Shown here: in pieces, positions 10,207 to 21,178 of the stretch
Layout of the letters: the number at the start of each line of letters is the position of its first letter
Numbering within the stretch: position 1 is the first letter of the stretch
Source of the DNA: Bradysia coprophila
Lineage: Eukaryota > Arthropoda > Insecta > Diptera > Sciaridae
Direction: 5' to 3'
Assembly: GCF_014529535.1 (NCBI RefSeq)
Contig: NW_023503496.1
Span: forward strand, 3,004,799-3,068,798
DNA length: 64,000 nt
Made by a program: the position numbers and the translations under genes
The notes under the pieces: model-generated
What the model was told of the DNA's origin: nothing
What the model saw: the letters and a program-made list of their open reading frames with translations, nothing else
Database searches by the model: none

Positions 10207-11205
10207 ATGATCCATAAACTGTTTGCATTTTTTTTCGTTTTGTGTGCCGTACAAAATGCGTTGGGAGGTAATTTCATGAATTATATTCCGAATGTGCAGT
10301 GGCATGTGAATTCGAGGCGAACGCCACCTTTTTCATTTATTTGAATCAAAAAATTGCATATAAGCCCGTGCTATCTGGCGCAATATTGGAACACAAGTGA
10401 ATCATAGTCAATCATTCTAAAAGAAAGGTGTCGTTGGCATCGAACTTATATGCCTTATCGCCATGCGTTTTACTGGCTATTTAGAGAGCGACGTATAGTG
10501 TTAAGCTTGACATTAGAACAAAAGCATTCTGTCAATTTTGCACTATACCTCGCCCATACGCCGCTCTTTAAATGGCCAGTTACATGATGAACATTTCAAG
10601 AGTTTGAAGAGAAACAGCCGACGTTATTAAAAGCGTTAAATTTTGATGCACTCTATGGGATAACGCGCGACAACTTTTGGTGCGTGTAATTACTTTTCAA
10701 AAAAAAAATTGTAGATTTGACGCGTCAAAATGACTATTGGATAAAAGGAATTTCGCGAATAAGGTAATCGATTCCTAATTTGTCCATTCAATCAGTATTT
10801 TGATTCTTACATGCGACACTTGATGGATAGTAATACCCTCTCTAGCAAACAAACTTGCCGCTATGTAGATAGGTTGCTAGAGAGGGTATTGTGGATAGAT
10901 AACCATTTTATTGCCCTTTCACAGGAGACGTTATGAAATGTGATGGAGGAGCTGTACAATGTTGTAATAAATTTGGCTCAAAAGAAAAGCTAAAACCGTC
11001 TCAATTCGTGTTGGCTTTAATTGGATTAAATTTTCAAGAAATCATTGGCGACATTGGACTAGGATGCACACCAATCGCAGCGGGGGTTGTTGGTGGCGGA
11101 GTAAGCGGACAAAGTTGCACTCAACAAACTGTGTGCTGTCAAGATAACGACTATTATGGATTAATCGCCACGGGTTGTTCAGCTTTTAACTTAAATGCAG
11201 GATAA
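10207..11205 (+). CDS. Secreted class I hydrophobin-like protein, copy 3
   Basis: Coding exons 10207-10267 and 10925-11205 are joined by a 657-bp phase-1 intron (GGAG|GTAATT, TTTCACAG|GA), giving 113 aa. Exon one is almost purely signal peptide (MIHKLFAFFFVLCAVQNALG). Exon two gives C-X6-CC-X33-C-X16-C-X5-CC-X12-C, with CCNKFG, IIGDIGLGCTPIA, TQQTVCC and GLIATGC, as in basidiomycete-type class I hydrophobins. The long loop between the CC pair and the third cysteine block is rich in Leu, Ile and Val, matching the amphipathic loop of the fungal family. AATAAA lies at 11282. The intron carries a 60-bp MITE absent from the same position in copy 4. Closest to copy 4 in sequence. A secreted, surface-active role is inferred from the family. 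Confidence 0.92.
10832..10890. mobile_element. Tiny MITE with 8-bp target duplication
   Basis: The ends AATACCCTCTCTAGCAA and TTGCTAGAGAGGGTATT are perfect inverted repeats. The flanks ATGGATAG and GTGGATAG match at 7 of 8 bases. The homologous intron of copy 4 (near 17750) shows the empty site, GACGGATAGATAACC. An 8-bp duplication fits hAT-type transposition. A longer relative lies at 22476-22658. Confidence 0.75.
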
Positions 11206-11281
11206 ATGCTGTCCATTGTGAAGTGGATGTCAGAGATATTTGATTGATGTTTAATTCGCGTAAAATTATGAATGCGACGAA

Positions 11282-11287
11282 AATAAA
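11282..11287 (+). terminator. Polyadenylation signal of hydrophobin copy 3
   Basis: AATAAA 77 bp after the stop, in a TGCGACGAAAATAAAATAAA context identical to that after copy 4. Confidence 0.7.
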
Positions 11288-11533
11288 ATAAATTTCAAGG
11301 CAAAAATGGAGAGTTTTATTTCTTTCTTTCCACGCTGGCTGTGTTTTGTACCGTAGAAGAGAGACGTGCGCCGACCGAATTTATTATATTTATGTACCGA
11401 AGTGCGATCAAAGTAGTGCATAAATGGATTTTCATATATACTTTTGCGCACTAGTGCGCAAAAGTTACTTTTGGAAAAATGCAGATCCCATTCCTGTACA
11501 TAAAATCTTGTTGCTAACTTGTGACTTAACTGG

Positions 11534-11610
11534 AATTTTGCGCATACGATGTGTTGTCAACCTCGGATTCGCCTCGGGTTGACAATTTTCACACCTATTG
11601 CGCAAAATTT
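11534..11610. repeat. Short palindrome with TTTTGCGCA ends
   Basis: AATTTTGCGCATA pairs with TATTGCGCAAAATT. The inner GTTGTCAACC pairs with GGTTGACAAT. A second small TTTTGCGCACTAGTGCGCAAAA palindrome lies at about 11443-11464. Confidence 0.65.
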
Positions 11611-11783
11611 GCATTTAGGCACATGTTAGCAAAATAGCTATCATCGCACTGTCGACGATGGAGCTTTAAAATGTCCTAGATAATACAGTAACAGCACACT
11701 TCCTAAAGTATAAAACCTTGCTAACATTTACATGCTTCTAAAGATAAGGCGAGAACACAGATTGTGAAAAATGGCTGGAATAT

Positions 11784-12018
11784 TGACCCTCTGCAATATG
11801 ATTGAAAAATTCCGCGCGACGTTTTGAATGTGTGAACTTAAGTTTCTGTTTTATGTGATTAATTGATAATTTATTAGTTGAAGTCCAATATTTCGCATCC
11901 CAGAGCGAAAAAGAAATATTTTCAACTAATAACTAACCAATAAATCACATAAAACAGAAATTTTATTTCGCATGTTCAAAACTTCGCGCCGCAATTTTTC
12001 AATCATTTTGCAGAGTGT
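11784..12018. repeat. Palindromic element
   Basis: The arm CTCTGCAATATGATTGAAAA at the left pairs with TTTTTCAATCATTTTGCAGAG at the right. The inner arms CTGTTTTATGTGATTAATTG and CAATAAATCACATAAAACAG also pair. Noncoding foldback element. Confidence 0.7.
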
Positions 12019-12100
12019 CGACTTTTCAGTCATCTTCCAATTATTTTTCACGAACTGTGTATTCGTCTATACTCGAAAACTTTGGGTCCCTGACTTCTTT

Positions 12101-13762
12101 TTAGCCCCGTACGAAGTACTGGGGGCTTATAAGATTAATATGCCGTTTGTAACACGTCGAATTGGAAGCAGACAGTAAGGGCAAAGCATTTGGTTATGTT
12201 CATAGACTACGAATCCGCAATAAAAAAAATGTCCGTCCGTCCGTCCGTCCGTCCGTCCGTCCGTCCGTCCGTGACCCCTCTAGCTTGAGCAAATCACAAC
12301 CTTTTTTCAAAATTCTTTTTTTCCCCGATTGGTATCGACAAAAGTAAGGTCAAGTTCGAAAATGGGCATGGTAGGGTCGGCCCTTCCAGAGCTAGGGCCC
12401 TATAGGTGTTTTTCAGTCTTTCGACGATATCTACCGAAATACGCACGCAATAGATGCTTGTGATATATCAAATGAAAGGTATTGACGAGTAGAACAAAGT
12501 TGCTGAACATTGTTTTTGTGTAGGATGCAACGCGAGCTTGTTGGTAGGCTCAAAGGTCGTTACTCGGCCCTAAGAGTTTTTTCCACATAAATCGAGTAAA
12601 TCTCATCCGATTTTGCCAGATTTAGTTTTTTATGGAAGGTAATTGAATACCGAAAAGAACGTGGCGAAAAAAGTTTCAAATTTGGGCCCTTGGACTAAGG
12701 CCGCTACTCGGCCCTAAGTGTTTTTTGCACATAAATCGAGTAAATCTTATCCGATTTTGCCAGATTTAGTTTTTTATGGAAGGTAATTGAATACCGAAAA
12801 GAACGTGGCGAAAAAAGTTTCAAATTTGGGCCCTTGGACTAAGGCCGCTACTCGGCCCTAAGTGTTTTTTCCACATAAATCGAGTAAATCTCATCCGATT
12901 TTGCCAGATTTAGTTTTTTATGGAAGGTAATTGAATACCGAAAAGAACGTGGCGAAAAAAGTTTCAAATTTGGGCCCTTGGACTAAGGTCGCTACTCGGC
13001 CCTAAGTGTTTTTTGCACATAAATCGAGTAAATCTTATCCGATTTTGCTAGATTTAGTTTTTTATGGAAGGTAATTGAATACCGAAAAGAACGTGGCGAA
13101 AAAAGTTTCAAATTTGGGCCCTTGGACTAAGGCCGCTACTCGGCCCCAAGTGTTTTTTGCACATAAATCGAGTAAATCTCATCCGATTTTGCTAGATTTT
13201 GTTTCATTTGAGAGATAATTGAATGCCGAATTGAATGATGGCAAAAAAAGTTTCAAATTTGGGCCTTTGGACTAAGGCCGCTACTCGGCCCTAAGTGTTT
13301 TTTGCACATAAATCGAGTAAATCTCATCCGATTTTGCTAGATTTAGTTTTTTATGGAATCTAATTGAATACCGAAAAGAACGTGGCGAAAAAAGTTTCAA
13401 ATTTGGGCCCTTGGACTAAGGCCGCTATTGGGCCCTAAGTGTTTTTTGCACATAAATCGAGTAAATCTCATCCGATTTTGCTAGTTTTGGTTTCATTTGA
13501 GAGATAATTGAATACCCAATAGAAAATAATATCGTAAATTGTTGGTTTTATTTGAGAGGTACTTCGTACGGGCTTTCGTAATTGCGCTATGCGCAATTTT
13601 AAAAATGAACACTTTCAGTAAATTTGACCATGCCCAACTTGACTTGCATTTTGGTAACAGACGCATTAGAGGGTTGTAGACGTATTAGGGTTCCGGGCGT
13701 ATTACGGCTACGGACGTATTATGGTTACGAACGAAATAGGATTACGGGTCGTACGGGGCTAA
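12101..13762. mobile_element. Inverted-repeat transposon carrying a 145-bp satellite
   Basis: The ends are TTAGCCCCGTAC (12101) and GTACGGGGCTAA (13751-13762). After the left end comes a (GTCC)n run of about ten units (12231-12272), then about seven tandem copies of a unit of about 145 bp marked by GGCCGCTACTCGGCCCTAAG, then a unique right part with GTACTTCGTACGGGCT. Relatives lie at 57943-58619 (inverted, short) and 61735-64000 (longer array). No open frame of a transposase is present. Confidence 0.75.
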
Positions 13763-15810
13763 GTCGCAGCAAACGCTCCGACTGTTCTGATGCCTTGTTT
13801 TTTGAAAGGTTATTGTAGAATTGTATTGGGACTATAATGATGTGACACACAAAGCAGTATGTGATTAATCGTTAATCAGTATGATTACGCACTTATACGC
13901 AAGACCCAACTCATCGTGTGTGTAAAACCAAGGCTGTTTACTTGGGGATGTCACGCAGACAGATCGCCATTTTATAAGATTGACGAAAGCACATAAATAA
14001 GAAATCATCTACTATGAAGTTGTCAAAATTGAAGAATCCACCTACTACGAAAATGTATGAAACTGTCAAAGTTTGTGTGTGTCACCAACTTTGAACACAT
14101 GTTAGGATCTTAGGAACAAGATTTGGTGTTTTTGTCTTACGGAATAATGTTTGTTTATATATCCTAGGTGAACAATTTTTTCGGGGAATCACACCGCGTA
14201 TGCGATAAAGTTGTTTATCTACCTAGGTGAGATAATAGAACATTGTTGAGATGTCAAATGAGCTGTCATTTTCACAAAGCTAACCACAATGTTACAAAAA
14301 TTTATATGGAGCTGTCATTGTTTGAGGCTAGCTTTGTGAAATTGACAACTCATTTGACACTATTTTGAGAGAAGAGACCGTTGTTTGACACTGATCTATA
14401 GCAGTGAAAAAGTACTATTATTTCGCCGTCGGTAGATAAAATAGCGTATTCACCTCGGTCCAAACGTTCATTTAAACACTTGGGGTTATAACATTCGCCT
14501 CGGCTCATGCAATGAGGGATTCTTTTGAATTTCGACTGACCGAAATGGGTGCTATTTATTCCGGGACTTTTTTTATATATGCCTAGTTAGGCCTTGGTGC
14601 CTAGGCCCCAAAACCAGTCTCAGATATTTTTGATCTTCCATACCTGGTTTGAGAAATTTTCCGGAAGTCATATTTTCGTCCGTTTATCATCAGATTTTTT
14701 GAAGGTAATATTTGCCCCAGGAGTACTCGACGTCAGCTTTCCAACGAACCCATACACGCCCGTGTCCTCATCACCTTACGGAAATGAAATACGGATTACG
14801 AAACCCCATTTTTCGACTTTTGGCCGCTTACAGCCAGGTATGGAAGATAAAAAATATCTGAGACTGGTTTTGGGGCCTAGGCACCAAGACCTAACTAGGC
14901 ATTACTTTTATTGTGTTTAGTATCAATTGAAAGGTAATACCAGTTTGTGGACGTTCAAAATCAGTGGCTTAATATCTGAAAATTATGCTTATTATGACTG
15001 AAATTTTACACACGCCGTTTTTTCGGATTTTTGAATCACTGTGGCGTCTGGTGAACAGTCTCCGAAACGCACCTCATCTGAGGATGAAATATCGATTTAT
15101 GAGGTTCATTTTTCGTGTTTTGTGTAGTTAATCAAGGCACACGAGTTTCACATTGACCTACAACGATTGCGTGAACATTTTCTGTCGAAAATTTCCCAAT
15201 AAATTCATCCCTGTGAAACTCTGACGACGACATAAAGAGTTTTGGGGTACTCGAAAGTGGCGTGGAACGAAATTTTAAAGAGCGTCCCAAAATGCACGTA
15301 TTTGAATCGGTTTGAAAATGTAAGAAATAGACTAGTTTTAATCTTTTGCTAGAATTTTTATGATTCGTTGAAGATTATAAGATGTATGAGAAATCACTGA
15401 CCCGGCATGATGCAAACAATTTTATCTTATTCGCGATTTGCACGTAATGTAGGTGACACTTCTTCCTACGTTGAAAAATTTGAATATCGGACAAAAATAA
15501 GTTCAACTTTTGCTCACTACACATTCACCCGCACCCTTCATTGCAATTCGTCAATATCCATTATTAGTATTAGCGATATTCAAAGTGATACACGCCGCGC
15601 CGCAGGTGTGCTGACAATTCAAAATGGAACGTGCAGGTTTCTTAACGCAGCGTTAAACTGACGCATTCGCATTTAAAGCTTTCCAGTTGGCGAAACTAGT
15701 TTCAATTAACGTTTGTGCAACAAACTCAAGGCCATCATTTTGCAATGCAGCTGGTAGCCCTAGATCCATATTTTCTTATCTGATGGCTTCACGATTATTT
15801 TACCTGTCTT
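13763..15810. other. Intergenic, repeats only
   Basis: No gene seen. It contains a fragment of the AAGGCTGTTTACTTGGGGAT MITE (13930), a GAGGGATTCTTTTGAA end (about 14515), and the palindrome 14580-14901. Part of 15600-15810 resembles the far upstream region of hydrophobin copy 3 (for example TTTTGCAATGCAGCT), indicating that the duplicated unit reaches beyond the promoter. Confidence 0.55.
14580..14901. repeat. Palindromic MITE with TGCCTAGTTAGG ends
   Basis: The left arm TGCCTAGTTAGGCCTTGGTG and the right arm CACCAAGACCTAACTAGGCA pair. The pairing continues inward through CAAAACCAGTCTCAGATATT and its inverse for about 70 bp. The open frame 14594-14920 is just this repeat read through. Confidence 0.75.
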
Positions 15811-15952
15811 CACACGAACTTCGTGTACTCGACAGTCATAAAAGTGTCTTCCGGCGTGTACTCCGAAGTCATAAAATCATTTACTATAAATTGGTCGATT
15901 AAACCGTCGAACCGTCAGAAGTAACTTTCAATTCAGTTCGATAACTATTTCG
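15811..15952 (+). promoter_or_regulatory. Promoter and non-coding first exon of hydrophobin copy 4
   Basis: Two CGTGTACTC...AGTCATAA blocks precede TATAAA at 15885-15890. The start region GAACCGTCAGAAGTAAC is the same as in copy 3. The donor is ATTTCG|GTAAGG (exon end 15952); the acceptor TTTGCAG at 16567 lies seven bases before the ATG. Confidence 0.7.
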
Positions 15953-16379
15953 GTAAGGAATCAACTCGTGGAATTGGAAAAAATAATCAATTTTTAGTGA
16001 GAATTGTCGTTTGTCAACAACTGCCAATGCGGCACCTCACTGTTTGGCCGTATTACCATTTTCCTATTTGCACAAACATCAACTAATATTAATTTCGTGT
16101 CTACAGTCACAGCATTGTTTATAGCATGAAATCACGAAAAATTGCGCTAAATTGCTATTCCTTAATATTAATGCTTGTTTTCCACTTACCAGAAAGTACT
16201 CAGTGTAAGAGACAAAATAGAATTTTTTCAATTTTTGGTTTGATTATTTGACAGCTTGCTCTGTCACGGAGTACTTTTTACTTTGTCACAGAGAAACCAT
16301 ACCTAAATATTTGATTATCAGGTGATGAAGGAACGTTATCTAAAAACATAATAAAAATTACGGCCGTAGCGCAATTTTA

Positions 16380-16509
16380 TCAAATTCCAGTTGCGGAAAT
16401 TTGGAGTGTAACAACAGTACAAACAATCCTAAGCGGTAAATCATCAGTAAAGCCTCTAAATTTGACACCTATCAATTCTGTGTTCATGCTAGGAGCAGTG
16501 CTGTGCTGC
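16380..16509. repeat. MITE with GCAGTGCTG ends
   Basis: The right end, TCATGCTAGGAGCAGTGCTG, and the interior ACAAACAATCCTAAGCGG and TAAATTTGACACCT match, in inverse orientation, an element at 44903-45078 inside the Ack-like gene. Shared by both loci. Confidence 0.6.
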
Positions 16510-16574
16510 AGTCTATCAACATCTTGCTGCTTTTCGTTGTATTTTATTTTATCTTCTTTTTTTGCAGACCAACC

Positions 16575-18057
16575 ATGATGCATAAAGTGTTTGCAGTTTT
16601 TTTCGTATTGTGTGCCGTTCAAAATGCGTTGGGAGGGGGAGGTAATGCCATAAATATTGCGTTTTACATGAAGAAGAGTTTGCGTTTGAGATGCAGTTAC
16701 ATTTGCCACTCTGTTCAGTATCCGATTGGTTGAAATTTGACAGCTGACGTTATTTAACGCATTAAGAGCGCTCACCCCTTGGCAATTTTCTAGCCTACAT
16801 TTGTGCGCAAAAATATTCGTTTTTAAAGCATGCACAAATGTGTTACTTTTAAGGGAAAAATTGATTTGTGGATGATAACTTTGGTTTCTCCAAGTGGGTT
16901 AAGTTATCGACCACAAACGAATTTTTCCCTTAAAAGTAACACATTATTGCGTGCTTGAATGGTTAACGTTTTCAAAAAGAGATTTTGATTCAGAGAAATC
17001 ATCGAAAAGCGAATATTTTTGCGCACAAATGTAGACTAGAAAATTGCCAAGTGGTGAGCGCTCTTAAGTTTTTCCTCCATCTGATTTCACCATAGCCCTG
17101 TCAAGCACCGAAGCTGACTTTGACATCATTTCACCAACTGGTTATATTGACTTATACAACCAGTCGGTGAAATGAACTTCTCATACAATTTTTTACATTA
17201 GCTGAGAATTGTGAAAGATGGCCCATACATTTTGTGTCAAATTTTCATTTCGCCACTCGGCTGCATACTTGACTTAAGAGTCAAACCACATCGAAACTTT
17301 TTGTCGTGAAGTGACAGTTTTGACATTTTTGACGTTGTCATTATTGACGTCTGAAAATTGTTGTCATAACCTCAATTGAAAACGTGAACTGTACACAAAA
17401 CTTGTCTGGAAACAATTAATTTTGAATAATATCACAGTGTTATCGTATCCTTATTATAGTATTTACGATAATACTGTAATGTTTTTCAAAATTAATTGTT
17501 TTAAGACAAGTTTTGTGTCCAGTTCACGTTTTAAATTGAGGTTATGACGAAATTTTTCAGATGTCAAAAATGACAGTGAAAATCCGTGACAACTAATTAT
17601 TATTTTTTGAAAGAAAAATTTATCTTTGAGGCGTGAAAATGCCTTTTGGATAAAGAATTTCGTGTAGTTACTTTGATAAAAAATAGGAAATCGATTTTTA
17701 ATTTGTCCGATCAATCAGTATTTCAATTCGGTCGTACGTCACTTGACGGATAGATAACCATTTTATTGCCCTTTTATAGGAGACGAAGTGAAATGCGATG
17801 GAGGACCTGTACAATGTTGTAATAAATATGGGACAAAAGAAGAGCTGAAACCTTCTCAATTCTTGTTGGCTTTACTTGGAATAAATTTGCAAAGCATCGT
17901 TGGCAACATTGGAATGGAATGCTCACCGATCGTAGCGGGGATTGTTGGTGGTGGAGTAGGCGGGCAAAGTTGTACTCAACAAACTGTGTGCTGTGAAAAT
18001 AACAACTTTAGTGGATTAATTGCCCTCGGTTGTATACCTATTAACATCAATGGTTAA
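16575..18057 (+). CDS. Secreted class I hydrophobin-like protein, copy 4
   Basis: Coding exons 16575-16641 and 17780-18057 are joined by a 1138-bp phase-1 intron (GGAG|GTAATG, TTTTATAG|GA), giving 114 aa. Signal peptide: MMHKVFAVFFVLCAVQNALG; a second in-frame ATG follows directly and could also start. The codon that is ATG at the head of the domain exon in other copies is GTG here (GDEVKCDGG), which shows translation starts in the signal exon. The cysteine spacing 6-33-16-5-12 is intact, with CCNKYG, IVGNIGMECSPIV, TQQTVCC and GLIALGCIPIN. The intron holds two long palindromes. The stop codon TAA lies in a TTAA target into which a 144-bp MITE inserted (18058-18201) without changing the protein. 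AATAAA lies beyond it at 18308. Role inferred as for the other copies. Confidence 0.92.
16763..17067. repeat. Palindromic MITE in the intron of hydrophobin copy 4
   Basis: TTAAGAGCGCTCACC at the left and GGTGAGCGCTCTTAA at the right are inverted. The arms continue through GGCAATTTTCTAG and the TTTGTGCGCAAAAATATTCG segment. An inner pair, TGTGTTACTTTTAAGGGAAA and its inverse, gives a hairpin within the hairpin. Confidence 0.8.
17345..17566. repeat. Second palindrome in the intron of hydrophobin copy 4
   Basis: The left arm TGACGTCTGAAAATTGTTGT and the right-arm inverse ACGAAATTTTTCAGATGTCA pair. The arms continue through CCTCAATT and CACAAAACTTGTC toward an AT-rich centre. Confidence 0.75.
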
Positions 18058-18201
18058 GGCTTGATTTCCACTTAAAAATTTTCGTCGTAAAAGCTTCGTG
18101 AAGAATTTTTATTGGTTAAAAAACGAAAGAGACGAATTTCAACCAATAGCAATCCTTCACGGTGTTCTATTACGGCGAACACTTTTAAGTGGAAACTAGA
18201 C
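18058..18201. mobile_element. TTAA-flanked MITE inserted at a stop codon
   Basis: The element is bounded by TTAA at 18054-18057 and 18202-18205. Its ends GGCTTGATTTCCACTTAAAA and TTTTAAGTGGAAACTAGAC are inverted. Copy 3 shows the uninterrupted arrangement (stop followed directly by ATGC). TTAA duplication is typical of piggyBac-type transposition. The left TTAA supplies the stop codon of hydrophobin copy 4. Confidence 0.8.
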
Positions 18202-18307
18202 TTAAATGCCGTCCATTCTGAAGTGGATGTCAGAGATATGATAAAATGCAGCAGCCGTTTTTCCTCTGACTGATGTTTATTTCTCGTAAAATTATGAATG
18301 CGACGAA

Positions 18308-18313
18308 AATAAA
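18308..18313 (+). terminator. Polyadenylation signal of hydrophobin copy 4
   Basis: AATAAA in TGCGACGAAAATAAAATAAA, as after copy 3 but moved about 175 bp further from the stop, mostly by the inserted MITE. Confidence 0.7.
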
Positions 18314-18870
18314 ATAAATTTCAAGGCAAAAATGGAGAGTTTTATTTCTTTCTTCGCAAGAAGTGAAGAGGTGGGGCTGGCACTGGCGGTGTTTTATTTT
18401 ATTTGCCGCGCAAATCACCGATAGAGCTTTCCCTTAAAATATACAACCTTTCTAATACTTGCTTGAAACGATACTCGAGTACGTTCATCATTTAATAAAG
18501 CTGAAGGAAATCTCATACAATTTTCGACGAATCAGACTGGACCTTATTATTACAAGGTATTTAGTTGTAACTGAATATTCACGCTCAAAACTATCACTAG
18601 ACATAAATATGAGGTGTCGTCATAGAATTGGCACTTGAAGTGCACTGAAGGAGCGTCACTTTTCTATGAAAAAGTAAAGATCACGAGTTGTCATGTGAGT
18701 TACAAAAATGTTTTCACGTTTAAAAAACGAATCCACGACATAAACAGGCAAAAAAAAACGTGCGTCAAATAACGCATGAAAGTGACATCTATGATACAGA
18801 CCCGTCATACACCGAATTCAGTAACTATACATTGACAAATGTGACTCCACAAAATTAAAATGTAAAGTAT

Positions 18871-18943
18871 GCACGGTAGCTCAATTGGTTAGAGCATCCA
18901 CCCCGGCAAGGTGAAGATTGTAGGTTCTTGTTCAACTTGTGCA
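18871..18943 (+). repeat. tRNA-like sequence, pseudogene or SINE head
   Basis: GCACGGTAGCTCAATTGGTT forms a good D-arm with GAGC. A CACC/GGTG stem holds a 7-base loop with GGC in the anticodon position. A B-box-like GGTTCTTGTTC follows. The T-stem and acceptor stem pair poorly and base 33 is not T, so a working tRNA is doubtful. Downstream bases resemble part of the inverted repeat at 8933-9011, suggesting a mobile context. Confidence 0.4.
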
Positions 18944-20222
18944 TCAATTTTTCATTTCAAATACATGTTCACAAGTACATTCGATATTTTTAACGTTACG
19001 CTTTGGCAACGGACCATCGGAGGATCATATGAGTCAGTATTATGTAGTGTGCTTGGGCATTGTCAACATACTTTAAACTTGATGTTAAACGTGAAGAATC
19101 GAGCGTCTTTATTCATTGTTAGTCCCTTGTAAGTCCGGGGGCTACAAGCGCATCCGTTTTAGGTCCTTACAATCAATTCTCTTCTTTAATGCGTCAGTTT
19201 GATGCCTCTCAAATTTTACTTTCGAATTGTCAGTTAACCTGCGTTAATTCGATCGACAATTTTCATCTGTCATTGTTATCCGATATTGACCAACCACTTA
19301 AGAGACTTAAGAGAAACGATTCGTTGATTTTCAAATAACATTCTTTAAGTGACGACATATTTTGGATGAATGAATCATCGTCAGGACTAAGGTAAAGTAC
19401 GCTCAGGTGCTGGCCTCGTCACTCTCATTCATACTAAACTAAAGTAAAGTGCACAGCACTGTATCGCGATGATGATTGTTTTTTTAGTACTTTTAAAGAA
19501 CGGTAGCGGATTGGTAGTATCACCCTAAGAGTAGTTACAGTTAGAGACGAAATTTCGAAGAAAAGCATGTAATCCCAACATGAAATGTTTGGTAGTTTGT
19601 GTTTGCCAAAGGCGTCAACGCGTAAAATCATACGAAATGTTCATACTGATGTTGGGAACACATTTTATCGCACAAAATACCAGTCTAAGTATATTTCGTC
19701 TAAGGTTTTACCTTTGATTGAGGATAACTTCTTTGGTCTTGAAAAACGTCATAATTTGGCTGTTAAATCGATAAATACTTCCTAGTACATGACAGTCACA
19801 ATTTATTATGTGCTAAATTCGTGCAAAATTAATCGAAAATCGTTTACACCATAAATGTCGGATGTCCTACAAGGTGGAAAAACACTGACGAATTTTGAGT
19901 TTGATTAGGCCGAAAACACACGAGCAACTTTCACTTTGGTGGGATCGATAATTATGCAGCTGTTTCCATTGTTTGGCTTGTGGTGAATATATGATTTCAA
20001 TGGAAAACGCTAGCCTTACAACATAGCAAAATTTGACAGTAGAAACAGAAGAAAAACTTTTAATTGGGTCTCTTAAACGTCGGTCGCTATTGTTTAGCTA
20101 AAATTGTTCGTTGCTAAATGCAGCAAAATTTTCGGTTTTTGGCAATTCAAAATTGACAGTGTGCTTCTAGCATTAGATTCATAATGTCTGATGGTTCACG
20201 ATATTGTAACTCTCCTCACTTA
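18944..20222. other. Intergenic, nothing recognised
   Basis: AT-rich sequence between hydrophobin copies 4 and 5. Short open frames such as 18911-19132 and 19585-19785 show no domain. A TCTTCTGTTTC-type MITE fragment lies near 20035-20080. Confidence 0.5.
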
Positions 20223-20378
20223 ACACGATCTTCGTGTACTCGATCGAGTCATAAAAGTGTCTTCCGCCGTGTACTCCGAAGTCATAAAATCATTTTCTGA
20301 TGAGGAAAGATTTACTATAAATTAGTGCTTGAACTGCTAAAGTGTCAGAGAAGTTTTTAACCAGTACGACAATAATCG
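20223..20378 (+). promoter_or_regulatory. Promoter and non-coding first exon of hydrophobin copy 5
   Basis: It contains ACACGATCTTCGTGTACTCG, then GTCATAAA, CGTGTACTCCGAAGTCATAA and TATAAA at 20316-20321. A GTCAG start region leads to the donor AATCG|GTAAGA (exon end 20378). The acceptor TTTTCAG at 21171 lies seven bases before the ATG. Confidence 0.68.
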
Positions 20379-21010
20379 GTAAGAGAGAAAAGATCTTTGA
20401 AACTGGCTGTCTGGAGTGAAGTTGTCGTTTAGCTTCGTAAATACTGAATATAATTCAGGTATTCGGTTTAGCACATAAATTACGGGACCTTACTTTCGGG
20501 TGAATTCGAGTGCAGCGCAATATTCTCTTCAATGGTAACTATTTTGTTTAAGGTAGTGGTGATATGCTGGTTGTGTTTTGGAAAATTATTGAGGGAAATC
20601 TATGGGAGCCCTAAACGCTGCACCGTAATTCACCTGGAAGTAGAAGCCATGAAAACATTGCTTTCGCTGATTTGCATGGAATTTTGTTTAAATTCTAATG
20701 CAGTAGGGGTAAACCATTATGGACTTTTGACATAAAGTAAATGGAAGAAATGTCAAAATTTCACCTTTTATACACCACAAGCCAGGATACTAACAATTTC
20801 GTTATTTAGCTAGTTAAGCGCGTTCTAACTCTAGCTACCAAAGGCTCTCTGCCAGGCAAAAGTTGACCGATTTTTAAACGTCGGATTCGTTCCTTACATC
20901 CGCCGTTTATACAATGAAAACAATTGCAGTGAGCGTCATATGGATTTTTATTGTGCGCGAAATTTTTGAAAACGCAAATAATTTTTGTGGAAATTTTAGG
21001 GACGCGAATT

Positions 21011-21088
21011 AGACCTAATTCAAATGTTTCTTTTGTTATACTGTCAAACTTGGACAGAGGAACAAAAGAAAAATTTGAATTAGTTCTC
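21011..21088. repeat. Palindromic MITE upstream of hydrophobin copy 5
   Basis: AGACCTAATTCAAATGTTTC and the inverse GAAAAATTTGAATTAG form a hairpin with CTGTCAAACTTGGACAG at the tip. The same family as the elements at 6233 and 24265. Confidence 0.7.
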
Positions 21089-21178
21089 ATTCGTTTTGAT
21101 ATCTATGTGCAGCCAGATTAAAGTCATTGGAAATGTTTTCATCGCGTGACTGTCATTGCGTTTATTTTCAGAAACACC

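Noticed and set aside
14594-14920. 108-codon + strand frame
   Set aside because: Entirely within a palindromic MITE (14580-14901); no domain.
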